Part shown: positions 8,062-15,809 of the stretch, piece after piece | Layout of the letters: every line of letters begins with the position of its first letter | How positions within the stretch are numbered: the first letter of the stretch is position 1 | Assembly: GCA_947454475.1 (NCBI GenBank) | Contig: CANGLD010000001.1 | Span: 21,915 to 85,914 of the forward strand | Direction: 5' to 3' | DNA length: 64,000 nucleotides | DNA from: Oxalobacteraceae bacterium | GTDB lineage: Bacteria > Pseudomonadota > Gammaproteobacteria > Burkholderiales > Burkholderiaceae_D | The notes under the pieces: model-generated | Databases searched by the model: none | What the model saw: only the letters and a program-made list of their open reading frames with translations | What the model was told of the DNA's origin: nothing | Translations under genes and position numbers: made by a program

Positions 8062-8640
8062 ATGACAAACACTCTGCAGCGTTCTTTTTTATCCCAACTC
8101 AGCCGGTTTTGCTTGTTCGCCTGCACTAGCCTTGTGGCTGTCAGTGTTTACGCAAATGATTGCCCTAGCTTGCTGGATCATAAATTCAATCGCTTGCAAG
8201 ACGATGCGCCGCAAAATCTTTGTCAATATGCGGGCAAAGTCGCCTTGGTCATTAATACGGCTAGCTATTGTGGATACACCGCGCAATATGAAGGTTTAGA
8301 AAAACTCTACGCAAAATATAAAGATAAAGGCTTAGTCGTACTGGGTTTTCCTTCGAACGACTTTAGCCAAGAGCCTGGCAACAATAAAGAGATTGCAGAT
8401 TTTTGCTACAACACCTACGGCGTGAAATTTCCTATGTTTGCGAAATCTTCCGTCAAAGGCAAAGACATGAATCCTTTATTTTCTGCTTTGTCTAAAGCGA
8501 GTGGAAAATCGCCTGGTTGGAATTTTCATAAATACTTAATTGATAAAGAAGGCAAATTAGTTGCTAACTATGGCAGCAGCGTTAGTCCTGATGATAAAAA
8601 TTTAGTGGCTGCTATAGAAAAAGCACTCTCTGTAAAATAA
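8062..8640 (+). CDS. glutathione peroxidase family protein, exported
   Basis: Thiol peroxidase of the GPx family that reduces hydrogen or lipid peroxides. An N-terminal signal peptide (SRFCLFACTSLVAVSVYAND) points to the periplasm. The peroxidatic Cys is in NTASYCGYT. The Trp/Asn pair of the catalytic tetrad is in GWNFHKYLID. The usual FPCNQF motif is FPSNDF here, so the catalytic Gln is Asp and the nearby Cys is Ser. A likely resolving Cys is in ADFCYNTYGVKFP. It probably works as a 2-Cys, thioredoxin-like-dependent enzyme (inference). It is divergent from the photolyase and upstream of the lipid operon, fitting a lipid-peroxide defence role. Confidence 0.9.
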   Translation: MTNTLQRSFLSQLSRFCLFACTSLVAVSVYANDCPSLLDHKFNRLQDDAPQNLCQYAGKVALVINTASYCGYTAQYEGLEKLYAKYKDKGLVVLGFPSNDFSQEPGNNKEIADFCYNTYGVKFPMFAKSSVKGKDMNPLFSALSKASGKSPGWNFHKYLIDKEGKLVANYGSSVSPDDKNLVAAIEKALSVK

Positions 8641-8686
8641 ATTGCCTTAACTAATAGACGTTTCGTATGTAGTACGTCCTGTTTCT

Positions 8687-8776
8687 GCTGTGATGACTCC
8701 AGCTCAGCTGGTGACCAGCACCAGAGTATGCTTTTCCCCAACCCAAATTTCTCTGGTCATCATCACAGCGTTTTTA
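8687..8776 (+). terminator. structured intergenic element ending in a T-run
   Basis: Outer arms GCTGTGATGA (8687-8696) and TCATCACAGC (8760-8769) pair perfectly, and GTTTTTATT follows the right arm. Inside lie ACCAGAG/CTCTGGT (8720-8726 with 8751-8757) and overlapping palindromes CCAGCTCAGCTGG and GCTGGTGACCAGC. The end looks like an intrinsic terminator after the peroxidase gene, but the roughly 60-base branched interior is larger than a simple terminator needs. It may be an attenuator or small RNA preceding the FAD-oxidoreductase operon. Confidence 0.5.
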
Positions 8777-8846
8777 TTCCATAGGGTTGTGGCATTGTGC
8801 ATGTCATTCTCATCCATGCGCAAAGCTGAATAACTAATTAATCTCC

Positions 8847-10130
8847 ATGAAAATAGCTGTCGTTGGTTCAGGCATTTCCGGTTTGTATTCCGCATGGCAG
8901 CTTACACAAAGTGGCCATGAAGTCTCGCTATTTGAAGCGAATGATTATTTCGGCGGTCATACGAATACGGTGGATGTCACTCTCGATGGTGTAACACATG
9001 GTGTTGATACTGGTTTTTTAGTTTTTAATGAACGAACCTATCCGAATCTGATTGCACTGTTTAATCACTTAGATGTGCACACGACCGGCAGTGATATGTC
9101 GTTCTCGGTAAAGCTTCCACTTAGCTCCGATAGTCATGCACGTACTTTGGAATGGGCAGGCGCTAATCTACAAACTGTCTTCGTACAAAAACGTAATTTA
9201 TTCAATATTCGTTTTTGGCGCATGTTGCGCGACATATTACGTTTCAATCGTCAAACCACTGCACTTGCTGAGCAATCAAACACCTCTTCACTCTCGCTAG
9301 GCGACTTCCTGATTCAACATCGTTATAGCCAAGAATTCAGAGATTGGTATTTACTCCCTATGGTCGGTTGTATCTGGTCATGCCCAACCGAACAAATGCT
9401 AGCTTTTCCACTCGCTAGCTTTGTCTCGTTTTGTCATAACCATGGATTGTTACAAGTAGAAAATCGTCCTAAATGGTTTACGGTGACAGGTGGTGCTAAA
9501 AATTATGTGGAAAAATTATTGAGTGCTATTCAACAAAAACACCTTCATTCCCCTGTGTTATCTATTAAAAGAGAAGACTTTGGTTTACACAAGCAAGTTC
9601 GACTAGAAGTGCAAGGTACATCGCATTTATTTGATCACGTTGTATTAGCTACCCATAGCGATCAAAGTCTAGCCATGCTGAGCGATGCTAGTGAAGATGA
9701 AAAAAATATTTTATCTGCAGTTACTTATCAGCCTAATCAAGCCATACTGCATACCGATGCTAGCTGCCTACCTAACAATAAGGATGCATGGTCAGCATGG
9801 AATTATGAAAGCATCAGTGGTGCAGAGCCACGCGTGTGTGTGCACTATCTGATTAATAAACTACAACCTCTGCCTTTCACTACACCAGTCATTGTGTCCC
9901 TTAATCCACTACATGAACCCGATCCAACAAAAATCTTAGGTCGCTATGATTATGCGCATCCAGTCTTTGATGCCGCTGCCATCACAGCACAAGAAAATTT
10001 GCATCGCATTCAAGGCCAGAACAACACATGGTTTGCAGGCGCATGGACTGGCTATGGCTTTCATGAAGATGGTTTGAAATCTGGCATGCGTGTATGTCAA
10101 GCATTAGCCCAGAGTGCGGAACATCACTAA
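8847..10130 (+). CDS. NAD(P)/FAD-dependent oxidoreductase (amine-oxidase-like)
   Basis: First gene of an eight-gene operon. The Rossmann FAD motif VVGSGISGLYSAW lies at residues 5-17, with the ribose-binding Glu in VSLFEANDYFGGHTNTV. The C-terminal flavin motif is TWFAGAWTGYGFHEDGLKSG. The family is widely found next to DUF1365 and CFA-synthase-like genes, in clusters induced by light or singlet oxygen, where a flavoprotein dehydrogenates methylated fatty acyl chains in furan-fatty-acid synthesis. I infer a similar acyl-lipid oxidation here; the substrate is not shown by sequence. Full length at 427 residues. No strong Shine-Dalgarno is visible. Confidence 0.85.
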   Translation: MKIAVVGSGISGLYSAWQLTQSGHEVSLFEANDYFGGHTNTVDVTLDGVTHGVDTGFLVFNERTYPNLIALFNHLDVHTTGSDMSFSVKLPLSSDSHARTLEWAGANLQTVFVQKRNLFNIRFWRMLRDILRFNRQTTALAEQSNTSSLSLGDFLIQHRYSQEFRDWYLLPMVGCIWSCPTEQMLAFPLASFVSFCHNHGLLQVENRPKWFTVTGGAKNYVEKLLSAIQQKHLHSPVLSIKREDFGLHKQVRLEVQGTSHLFDHVVLATHSDQSLAMLSDASEDEKNILSAVTYQPNQAILHTDASCLPNNKDAWSAWNYESISGAEPRVCVHYLINKLQPLPFTTPVIVSLNPLHEPDPTKILGRYDYAHPVFDAAAITAQENLHRIQGQNNTWFAGAWTGYGFHEDGLKSGMRVCQALAQSAEHH

Positions 10131-10159
10131 CTATTAGCTGCTCACCCTGACTTATCTGT

Positions 10160-10954
10160 ATGCATCAACTCACTCCACAAGTACATGTCAGTTGCGGCCT
10201 AGTGCGCCACACGCGTCTACGTCCTACTAACAATGCATTTAGCTATGGTGTATACACTTTGCTGCTACCGTTACGTAGCCTAGGCAATGCAGCATTGCCT
10301 AGTAAATTATGTTCACGTAATCATTTTAATTTACTGGCATTTTATGACAGTGATCATGGTGACGGACACACACCACTTCTCACTTGGATCGATCAGTTAT
10401 TACATCAAGAAGGCATTACCGATGCCGATGGTGAAATCTGGTTACAAGCCTTTCCCAGAGTATTAGGCTATGTATTTAATCCTGTTTCATTTTGGTTTTG
10501 TCATAAAAAATCAGGTGAACTACGCGCCATCCTCTGTGAAGTGAGAAACACCTTTGGTGAAAAGCATAGTTATTTACTCGACGTTGGTAGCAGCATGCCA
10601 TGGGGTTTGCCATTAAGCGCAAAAAAGATTTTTCATGTTTCGCCTTTTTGCGAAGTGAAAGGTGCTTATCGTTTTCGCTTCATGTCGGCACAACAGCAGA
10701 TTGCGCAGCATACTCACCATCGTATAACTGCACGCATAGATTATGACGATGCAGAGGGCCCGTTACTTTTGACCAGCATCTCTGGAAAAGTACAACCTAT
10801 CACCGACAGCAAACTACTATTTGTCTTCTTACGATATCCCCTCATGACATTTGGCGTGATTTTCCGTATTCACTGGCAAGCCGCAAAATTATTTATTAAG
10901 GGCGTACCTTTTTTTAAAAAACCAGCACCACCATCTAGCGAATTAAGCCGATGA
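10160..10954 (+). CDS. DUF1365 domain-containing protein
   Basis: Member of the DUF1365 family, function unknown. Typical motifs are visible: HVSCGLVRHTRLRPTNNAFSYGVYTLLL at the N-terminus, then FPRVLGYVFNPVSFWFCH, LRAILCEVRNTFGEKHSYLL and KIFHVSPFCEVKGAYRFRF. The 264-residue length is normal. It lies 29 bp after the FAD oxidoreductase and overlaps the next start by 4 bp (ATGA), so translation is coupled to the CFA-like methyltransferase. Co-occurrence with these two partners is a widely repeated arrangement and implies a shared lipid pathway. Confidence 0.9.
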   Translation: MHQLTPQVHVSCGLVRHTRLRPTNNAFSYGVYTLLLPLRSLGNAALPSKLCSRNHFNLLAFYDSDHGDGHTPLLTWIDQLLHQEGITDADGEIWLQAFPRVLGYVFNPVSFWFCHKKSGELRAILCEVRNTFGEKHSYLLDVGSSMPWGLPLSAKKIFHVSPFCEVKGAYRFRFMSAQQQIAQHTHHRITARIDYDDAEGPLLLTSISGKVQPITDSKLLFVFLRYPLMTFGVIFRIHWQAAKLFIKGVPFFKKPAPPSSELSR

Positions 10955-12174
10955 CAAAATCAATGACTTCATCACCGATGCAAACATCTAATAGCCATGC
11001 TGCGCTCGCTATGCCAGCACAAGCTAAATTAATTTTACAATTATTAAAAAAAATTAAGTATGGCTCTCTGCGATTGGAATGTCCTGATCACAGTGTTCTG
11101 CATTATGGCGACCAGACTAATCCCGTCACACTCAGCTTAAAAAATTGGCAGCCTTGTATTGCAGCCGTGAAGTCTGGTGACATTGGTTTTGCAGAATCTT
11201 ATATTCATGGCGATTGGACAACTGACAACTTGCCACGCTTACTCGAATTTTTTATTCATAATCGTCAAGCTGTAGAAACAGCAATCTATGGCACTTGGTG
11301 GGGCAGTCTGCTTTATCGTATTAAACATATTTTTAATCGCAACTCACGCTCAGGCAGTCGTCGCAATATCCATGCTCATTACGATATAGGTAATCATTTT
11401 TATCGTTTGTGGCTGGATCCTTCCATGACCTACTCCAGTGCTTTATTTAAAGAAGAACAACACACTTTAGAACAGGCGCAACAAGCCAAATACGCACGTA
11501 TTTATTCTCAGATTGATGTGCATGCAGGCAGTAAGATTTTAGAAATAGGCTGCGGCTGGGGTGGCTTTGCAGAATGCGCAACGCGACTAGGCTCACATGT
11601 CACCGGACTCACCCTCTCAACTGAACAACTTGAATTTGCACGCGCTCGCTTAGCCGATGCTGGTCTAGATCAACATGCTGATTTGCGTTTACAAGATTAT
11701 CGCGATACCGAAGGTGAATTTGATGCGATCGCTTCCATAGAAATGTTTGAAGCAGTGGGAGAGAATTATTGGGACAGCTATTTCTCTTGTGTTGCACAAC
11801 GCTTGAAAACAGGTGGCAAAGCTTGCATACAAACTATCACCATTGCCGACGAGTTGTTTGAACGTTATCGCAAAGGCACAGACTTCATTCAACAATATAT
11901 TTTCCCAGGTGGCATGTTGCCTTCTCCCGCAGTTTTCCGTGCTCGCGCGGAAAAACATGGCTTACAGGTTATCGACGAATTTGCATTTGGATTGGACTAT
12001 GCGCGCACTCTGTCGCTGTGGGATCAAGCATTTCAAGCAAAGCAAGCAGAAATCTTTGAATTAGGTTTTGATGAACGTTTCAAACGTACTTGGGAATTTT
12101 ATTTAGCTTATTGTGAAGCTGGATTTCGCGCTAAGAGTATTGATTTATTTCAATTCACTTTGCAAAAAAAATAG
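10951..12174 (+). CDS. cyclopropane-fatty-acid-synthase-like SAM methyltransferase (possible UfaM type)
   Basis: SAM-dependent enzyme acting on unsaturated acyl chains of phospholipids. The SAM loop LEIGCGWGGFAE is at about 197-208, and the family motifs HAHYDIGNHFYRLWLDPSMTYS and QYIFPGGMLPS are clear. Compared with recalled E. coli CFA synthase, the bicarbonate-site residues C139 and H266 are Ser (S163 in YSSALF) and Gln (Q294 in IQTIT). Glu (E267) and the Tyr of GLDY (Y350) remain. FEHVG reads FEAVG. The change suggests methyl transfer without normal ring closure, as in furan-fatty-acid methyltransferases. Overlaps DUF1365 by 4 bp; several in-frame Met codons make the exact start uncertain. 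Confidence 0.9.
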   Translation: MTKSMTSSPMQTSNSHAALAMPAQAKLILQLLKKIKYGSLRLECPDHSVLHYGDQTNPVTLSLKNWQPCIAAVKSGDIGFAESYIHGDWTTDNLPRLLEFFIHNRQAVETAIYGTWWGSLLYRIKHIFNRNSRSGSRRNIHAHYDIGNHFYRLWLDPSMTYSSALFKEEQHTLEQAQQAKYARIYSQIDVHAGSKILEIGCGWGGFAECATRLGSHVTGLTLSTEQLEFARARLADAGLDQHADLRLQDYRDTEGEFDAIASIEMFEAVGENYWDSYFSCVAQRLKTGGKACIQTITIADELFERYRKGTDFIQQYIFPGGMLPSPAVFRARAEKHGLQVIDEFAFGLDYARTLSLWDQAFQAKQAEIFELGFDERFKRTWEFYLAYCEAGFRAKSIDLFQFTLQKK

Positions 12175-12175
12175 G

Positions 12176-12736
12176 ATGATGCATCGTTTTATGAAATTCA
12201 TCGCTATCAGCGCTGGCATTGTTCTGTGCATCTTGCTCACAACACGCAGTGCTCATGCTTATATCGTGCCGGAATACATCAACGCAGAAATCTCTGAAGC
12301 CCAGCTGCAAGGACATGGCTTACTAACTTGGTTTGGTTTAAAAATTTATTCAGCTAATTTATGGGTAAGTAAAAAAAATAATTTGTCGCAGAATTTTTTG
12401 AATCAGCATTTTGCTCTTGAATTACATTATCAACGCAAATTAGAAGGTGCTGAGATAGCAAAAGTCAGCATAGAAGAAATTAAACGCTTAAACATAGGCA
12501 CCGATGCGCAACAAGCAGTCTGGTTACGTAGCATGAAAGCGATTTTTCCTAATGTAGAAAAAGGTTCACATTTAACCGGCATACATTTACCTGGAGAAGC
12601 CACGCGTTTTTATCGAGACGGAAAATTTTTAGGTGAAATCACTGACCCTTTATTTGGCACAGCATTTTTTTCTATTTGGCTAGATACAAAAACCCGTGAA
12701 CCCGCCCTGCGTCAGGCCTTATTAGGAATGAAGTGA
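12176..12736 (+). CDS. chalcone-isomerase-like exported protein
   Basis: Secreted protein of the bacterial chalcone-isomerase-like group. A signal peptide (FMKFIAISAGIVLCILLTTRSAHA) is followed by the fold signature GHGLLTWFGLKIYSANLWV, LELHYQRKLEGAEIAKVSIEEI and LPGEATRFYRDGKFLGEI. Bacterial members are not flavonoid enzymes; fatty-acid-binding roles are known for related plant proteins, so lipid binding is a reasonable guess. The track's start at 12113 lies within the methyltransferase gene; I start at the ATG at 12176, directly after its stop. The end overlaps the next GTG start by 4 bp (GTGA). Confidence 0.82.
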   Translation: MMHRFMKFIAISAGIVLCILLTTRSAHAYIVPEYINAEISEAQLQGHGLLTWFGLKIYSANLWVSKKNNLSQNFLNQHFALELHYQRKLEGAEIAKVSIEEIKRLNIGTDAQQAVWLRSMKAIFPNVEKGSHLTGIHLPGEATRFYRDGKFLGEITDPLFGTAFFSIWLDTKTREPALRQALLGMK

Positions 12737-13971
12737 AGCACTTATCGCGCGCAGCATTATTTTCTTATGGCTTGTTTGGCCTGCCACTGGCATTGGTTGC
12801 TTTGCCGATTTATGTTTTAGTGCCACAGCTTTATGCACAACAATTTGGTTTGTCCTTAACTGTGATTGGACTAACCCTGCTAGTTGCGCGCATCATGGAT
12901 GCCTTCATTGATTTGCCCATAGGTTTATGGATAGATAAAAAAAATACCACCTTAGGCTATGCCTATTTTATTTTGCTGTCGTTACCGTTTTTATTGCTTG
13001 GATTTATTGCGCTTTTTCATCCCCAAGTTTCTGAATCAACGCCCCTTGCGATTTGGTTTTTTCTCAGCTTAACTTTGGTGTACTTAGGTTTTAGTCTTGC
13101 TAGCATTGCTCACAATAGCTGGGGTGCTAGCCTGACTTGGGAGCGTGGCGAACGAGCACGACTGACAGCAGTACGTGAAGGTTGCGGCTTACTGGGCGTT
13201 ATTCTTGCCGCTGCAGTTCCTGCTGTATTTGGTCTAGCTTGGCTATCTGTTTTATTTAGTATTAGCTTACTACTTTGCGCATTTGTCTTATTGCGCTTCG
13301 CCCCTAAAGGACGACACACCGCAGTTAACACACAAGCTGAATCTTTATTTTCCCCTTTACGGAATAAACAATTTCTAAGCTTGCTCAGCGTTTTTGCAAG
13401 CAATGGTATTTCTGCGGCTATTCCTGCCAGCTTATTTCTTTTTTTTGTTTCAGATAGATTGCAATTAGCGAGCTATGCGGGTTTATTTTTAGTTCTCTAT
13501 TTTCTTGCAGCTGCTTGTGCACTTCCGCTTTGGATAAAACTAGCTCGCGAGTTTGGAGAAGCACGTTCTTGGTTAGTTGCTATGGCGTTAGCCCTTGCTT
13601 CATTTATTTGGGCGGCTAACTTAGCAAGCGGTTCTTTGCTTGGTTTCGCTTGTGTTTGTATCGCATCTGGCATCGCTTTAGGTGCCGATCTTGCACTGCC
13701 ACCGGCTTTACTAGCAGCTGTAATAGGTGTCGCAGGTGACGATGGACATCGTGAGGGCACTTATTTTGGTATCTGGAGTTGGACGACCAAAATGAATTTA
13801 GCTTTAGCAGCAGGCATATCACTACCCTTACTAGAATATTTAGGTTACAGCCCTGGTAGTACTACTCCCTCATCTTCTAGTGCACTCGTCATTGCTTATG
13901 TCTGGCTACCTTGTTTATTGAAATGTATCGCTATGTTTTTGTTATGGCGTGCCCCTTTAAAAAATTTATAA
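12733..13971 (+). CDS. MFS transporter
   Basis: Twelve-helix major facilitator superfamily transporter in the inner membrane. The loop motif ARIMDAFIDLPIGLWIDKKN resembles the sugar/lipid-type GPH or MFS_2 subgroup (D-x3-D pattern) rather than drug exporters. Its GTG start overlaps the stop of the chalcone-isomerase-like gene. Membership in this lipid operon suggests transport of a lipid or lipid precursor, for example lysophospholipid movement, but the substrate cannot be read from sequence. Confidence 0.85.
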   Translation: MKHLSRAALFSYGLFGLPLALVALPIYVLVPQLYAQQFGLSLTVIGLTLLVARIMDAFIDLPIGLWIDKKNTTLGYAYFILLSLPFLLLGFIALFHPQVSESTPLAIWFFLSLTLVYLGFSLASIAHNSWGASLTWERGERARLTAVREGCGLLGVILAAAVPAVFGLAWLSVLFSISLLLCAFVLLRFAPKGRHTAVNTQAESLFSPLRNKQFLSLLSVFASNGISAAIPASLFLFFVSDRLQLASYAGLFLVLYFLAAACALPLWIKLAREFGEARSWLVAMALALASFIWAANLASGSLLGFACVCIASGIALGADLALPPALLAAVIGVAGDDGHREGTYFGIWSWTTKMNLALAAGISLPLLEYLGYSPGSTTPSSSSALVIAYVWLPCLLKCIAMFLLWRAPLKNL

Positions 13972-13987
13972 ACCTGAAAGGTTGATA

Positions 13988-14533
13988 ATGTTACTTAGAA
14001 AAATATCCATCTTACTGATGATAAGTAGCCTGAGTTTGTTGTCGAGCTGCAGCACGACGATCTCGCCCAATGACTATGCATCAGAAAAACCCACTTTAGA
14101 TTTGCAAACTTATTTCAATGGCACTATTGATGCATGGGGCATGTTTCAAGATCGATCCGGCAAAGTAGTCAAACGTTTCACTGTCGTGATGCGTTGTACT
14201 TGGCAAGGTGATGTCGGTACCTTAGATGAGGATTTCACTTACTCAGATGGTAAAAAACAAAAACGCGTATGGACCTTAAAGAAAATCGCACCGAATCGTT
14301 ATGTGGGTAATGCTTCTGATGTTGTAGGTGTAGCAGAAGGCGTGGTCAGTGGTAATGCATTGCGTTGGCAGTATGTCTTAGCTTTACCTGTAGATGATCA
14401 TGTTTACAACATGAACTTTGAAGACTGGATGTTCCAAATGGATGACAAAGTCATGCTGAATCGTGCTGTGATGAGTAAATTTGGTATACGGCTAGGCGAA
14501 GTCACACTCTCATTTACTAAGCGAGCTGAGTAA
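13988..14533 (+). CDS. DUF3833 lipoprotein
   Basis: Predicted outer-membrane lipoprotein with lipobox LLSSC near residue 20. The DUF3833 body has LQTYFNGTIDAWGMFQDRSGKVVKRFTV, LDEDFTYSDGKKQKRVWTLKK and VYNMNFEDWMFQMDDKVMLNRAVMSKFG. Function is unknown; the fold is presumed lipocalin-like (inference). The track begins at a TTG at 13982; the ATG at 13988 is better placed six bases after GAAAGG. The gene starts 16 bp after the MFS gene. DUF3833 genes recur with DUF1365, CFA-like and MFS genes in light/oxidative-stress clusters. Confidence 0.88.
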   Translation: MLLRKISILLMISSLSLLSSCSTTISPNDYASEKPTLDLQTYFNGTIDAWGMFQDRSGKVVKRFTVVMRCTWQGDVGTLDEDFTYSDGKKQKRVWTLKKIAPNRYVGNASDVVGVAEGVVSGNALRWQYVLALPVDDHVYNMNFEDWMFQMDDKVMLNRAVMSKFGIRLGEVTLSFTKRAE

Positions 14534-14602
14534 TGCCCACACTATTTCTTAGCTTAGCTTTCTCTCCACAATCACGTTTAGATATTTCATACAAGGCAGC
14601 GC

Positions 14603-15370
14603 ATGAATCCCAAGATTAACTCGTGGAAGAATAAGCGTGTCTGGATTATTGGCGCCTCTTCCGGTATAGGCGCAGAGCTTGCTCTACAATTATTAGTACT
14701 AGGCGCACGTGTTGCAGTCTCAGCTAGAAATCAATCTGCATTAACCAAGCTTGCGCAACCCTTTGATGCTGCAGTGGTGTTGCCCTTAGATGTGACAAAC
14801 GCTGATCAAGTACAAGCAGCAGCAGATCAACTTAAGCAACAATGGCAGGGTATAGATTTAGTTTGTGTCGTGGCTGGTGTCTATAATGAAATGCGTGCGG
14901 ATACTTTTAATTTAGAAGTCGCGAATGCATTAATTGATGTCAACCTGCGCGGTGTGTTTAATTGTCTCGCAGCGACCCTACCTACTTTGCTTGAACAAAA
15001 AAATGGTGGCATCGCTATTGTGTCTTCCGTTGCGGGACTAAGCGGTCTTCCTAAAGCACTGATCTACGGCCCTACCAAAGCAGCACTGATTAATTTATGT
15101 GAATCCTTGTATATCGATTTGCATTCCAGAGGGAATGCAGTGTATTTAATTAATCCTGGTTTTGTTGCAACCTCTGCTACAGCGAATAATGATTTTGCTA
15201 TGCCTGCATTGATAAGCGCAGAAATCGCCGCCAAAAAAATTATTTTAGGATTTGAACAAGGTGATTTTCATATTCACTTCCCGAAGCGCTTTACTAACTG
15301 GCTAAGACTAGCGCGCTTACTACCTTATGCTTGGTACTTCAAGCTTATACATAAAGTGACTGGATTATGA
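14603..15370 (+). CDS. short-chain dehydrogenase/reductase
   Basis: Classical SDR NAD(P)-dependent oxidoreductase. The cofactor motif is GASSGIGAELA (18-28), the active-site Ser is in IVSSVAGLSG, and YGPTK supplies the YxxxK pair. The C-terminal tail (FPKRFTNWLRLARLLPYAWYFKLIHKV) is amphipathic and basic, suggesting membrane association with lipid substrates. It follows the DUF3833 gene by about 70 bp and overlaps the NTF2-like gene by 4 bp. The substrate is unknown; oxidation or reduction of a modified acyl chain is an inference from context. Confidence 0.9.
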   Translation: MNPKINSWKNKRVWIIGASSGIGAELALQLLVLGARVAVSARNQSALTKLAQPFDAAVVLPLDVTNADQVQAAADQLKQQWQGIDLVCVVAGVYNEMRADTFNLEVANALIDVNLRGVFNCLAATLPTLLEQKNGGIAIVSSVAGLSGLPKALIYGPTKAALINLCESLYIDLHSRGNAVYLINPGFVATSATANNDFAMPALISAEIAAKKIILGFEQGDFHIHFPKRFTNWLRLARLLPYAWYFKLIHKVTGL

Positions 15371-15798
15371 ACACGTCGCCTCGCCTAGATAATCTCATTC
15401 ATTTCTTTGAAAATATTCGCAGAGAAAATATAAAAGATCTGGCAAAAATTTATACCGAAGATGTTTTTTTCAAAGATCCCTTTAATGAAGTACATGACAT
15501 CCAATCTGTGATCGCTATTTTTGATCACATGTTTGACCAACTCGATCAGCCTCGATTTGTGGTGACTACACAGGTGAGTCAAGGCGATCAAGCTTTTCTG
15601 ACTTGGGATTTTTTATTTAAGATGAAGCGCTATAAACGTGAGGAACAATGCATACGTGGCGCTAGTCATATACGATTTGCTGCTGATGGCCGCGTTTGCA
15701 TGCATAGAGATTATTGGGACGCAGCAGAAGAGCTGTATGAAAAACTACCTTTAATAGGCAGTGTTATGCGCGTATTGAAAAAAATGGCGAACAACTAA
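15367..15798 (+). CDS. NTF2-like / SnoaL-like protein
   Basis: Small alpha+beta cone-fold protein of the nuclear transport factor 2 superfamily. Visible features are the N-terminal helix LIHFFENIRRENIKDLAKIYTEDVFFKDPFNEV, the core strand QAFLTWDFLFKMKRY, and the end HRDYWDAAEELYEKLPLIGSVMRVLKK. Such proteins act as ligand-binding isomerases, cyclases or partners. The ATGA overlap with the SDR gene argues for coupled function. It is the last gene of the plus-strand operon and converges on the phaM-like gene with an 11-bp gap. Specific activity unknown. Confidence 0.85.
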   Translation: MNTSPRLDNLIHFFENIRRENIKDLAKIYTEDVFFKDPFNEVHDIQSVIAIFDHMFDQLDQPRFVVTTQVSQGDQAFLTWDFLFKMKRYKREEQCIRGASHIRFAADGRVCMHRDYWDAAEELYEKLPLIGSVMRVLKKMANN

Positions 15799-15809
15799 TT
15801 TCGAAGAAC

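Noticed and set aside
8704-8895. 63-residue minus-strand ORF between peroxidase and FAD oxidoreductase genes
   Set aside because: It overlaps the start of the FAD oxidoreductase and the hairpin element; the sequence shows no protein-like conservation pattern.
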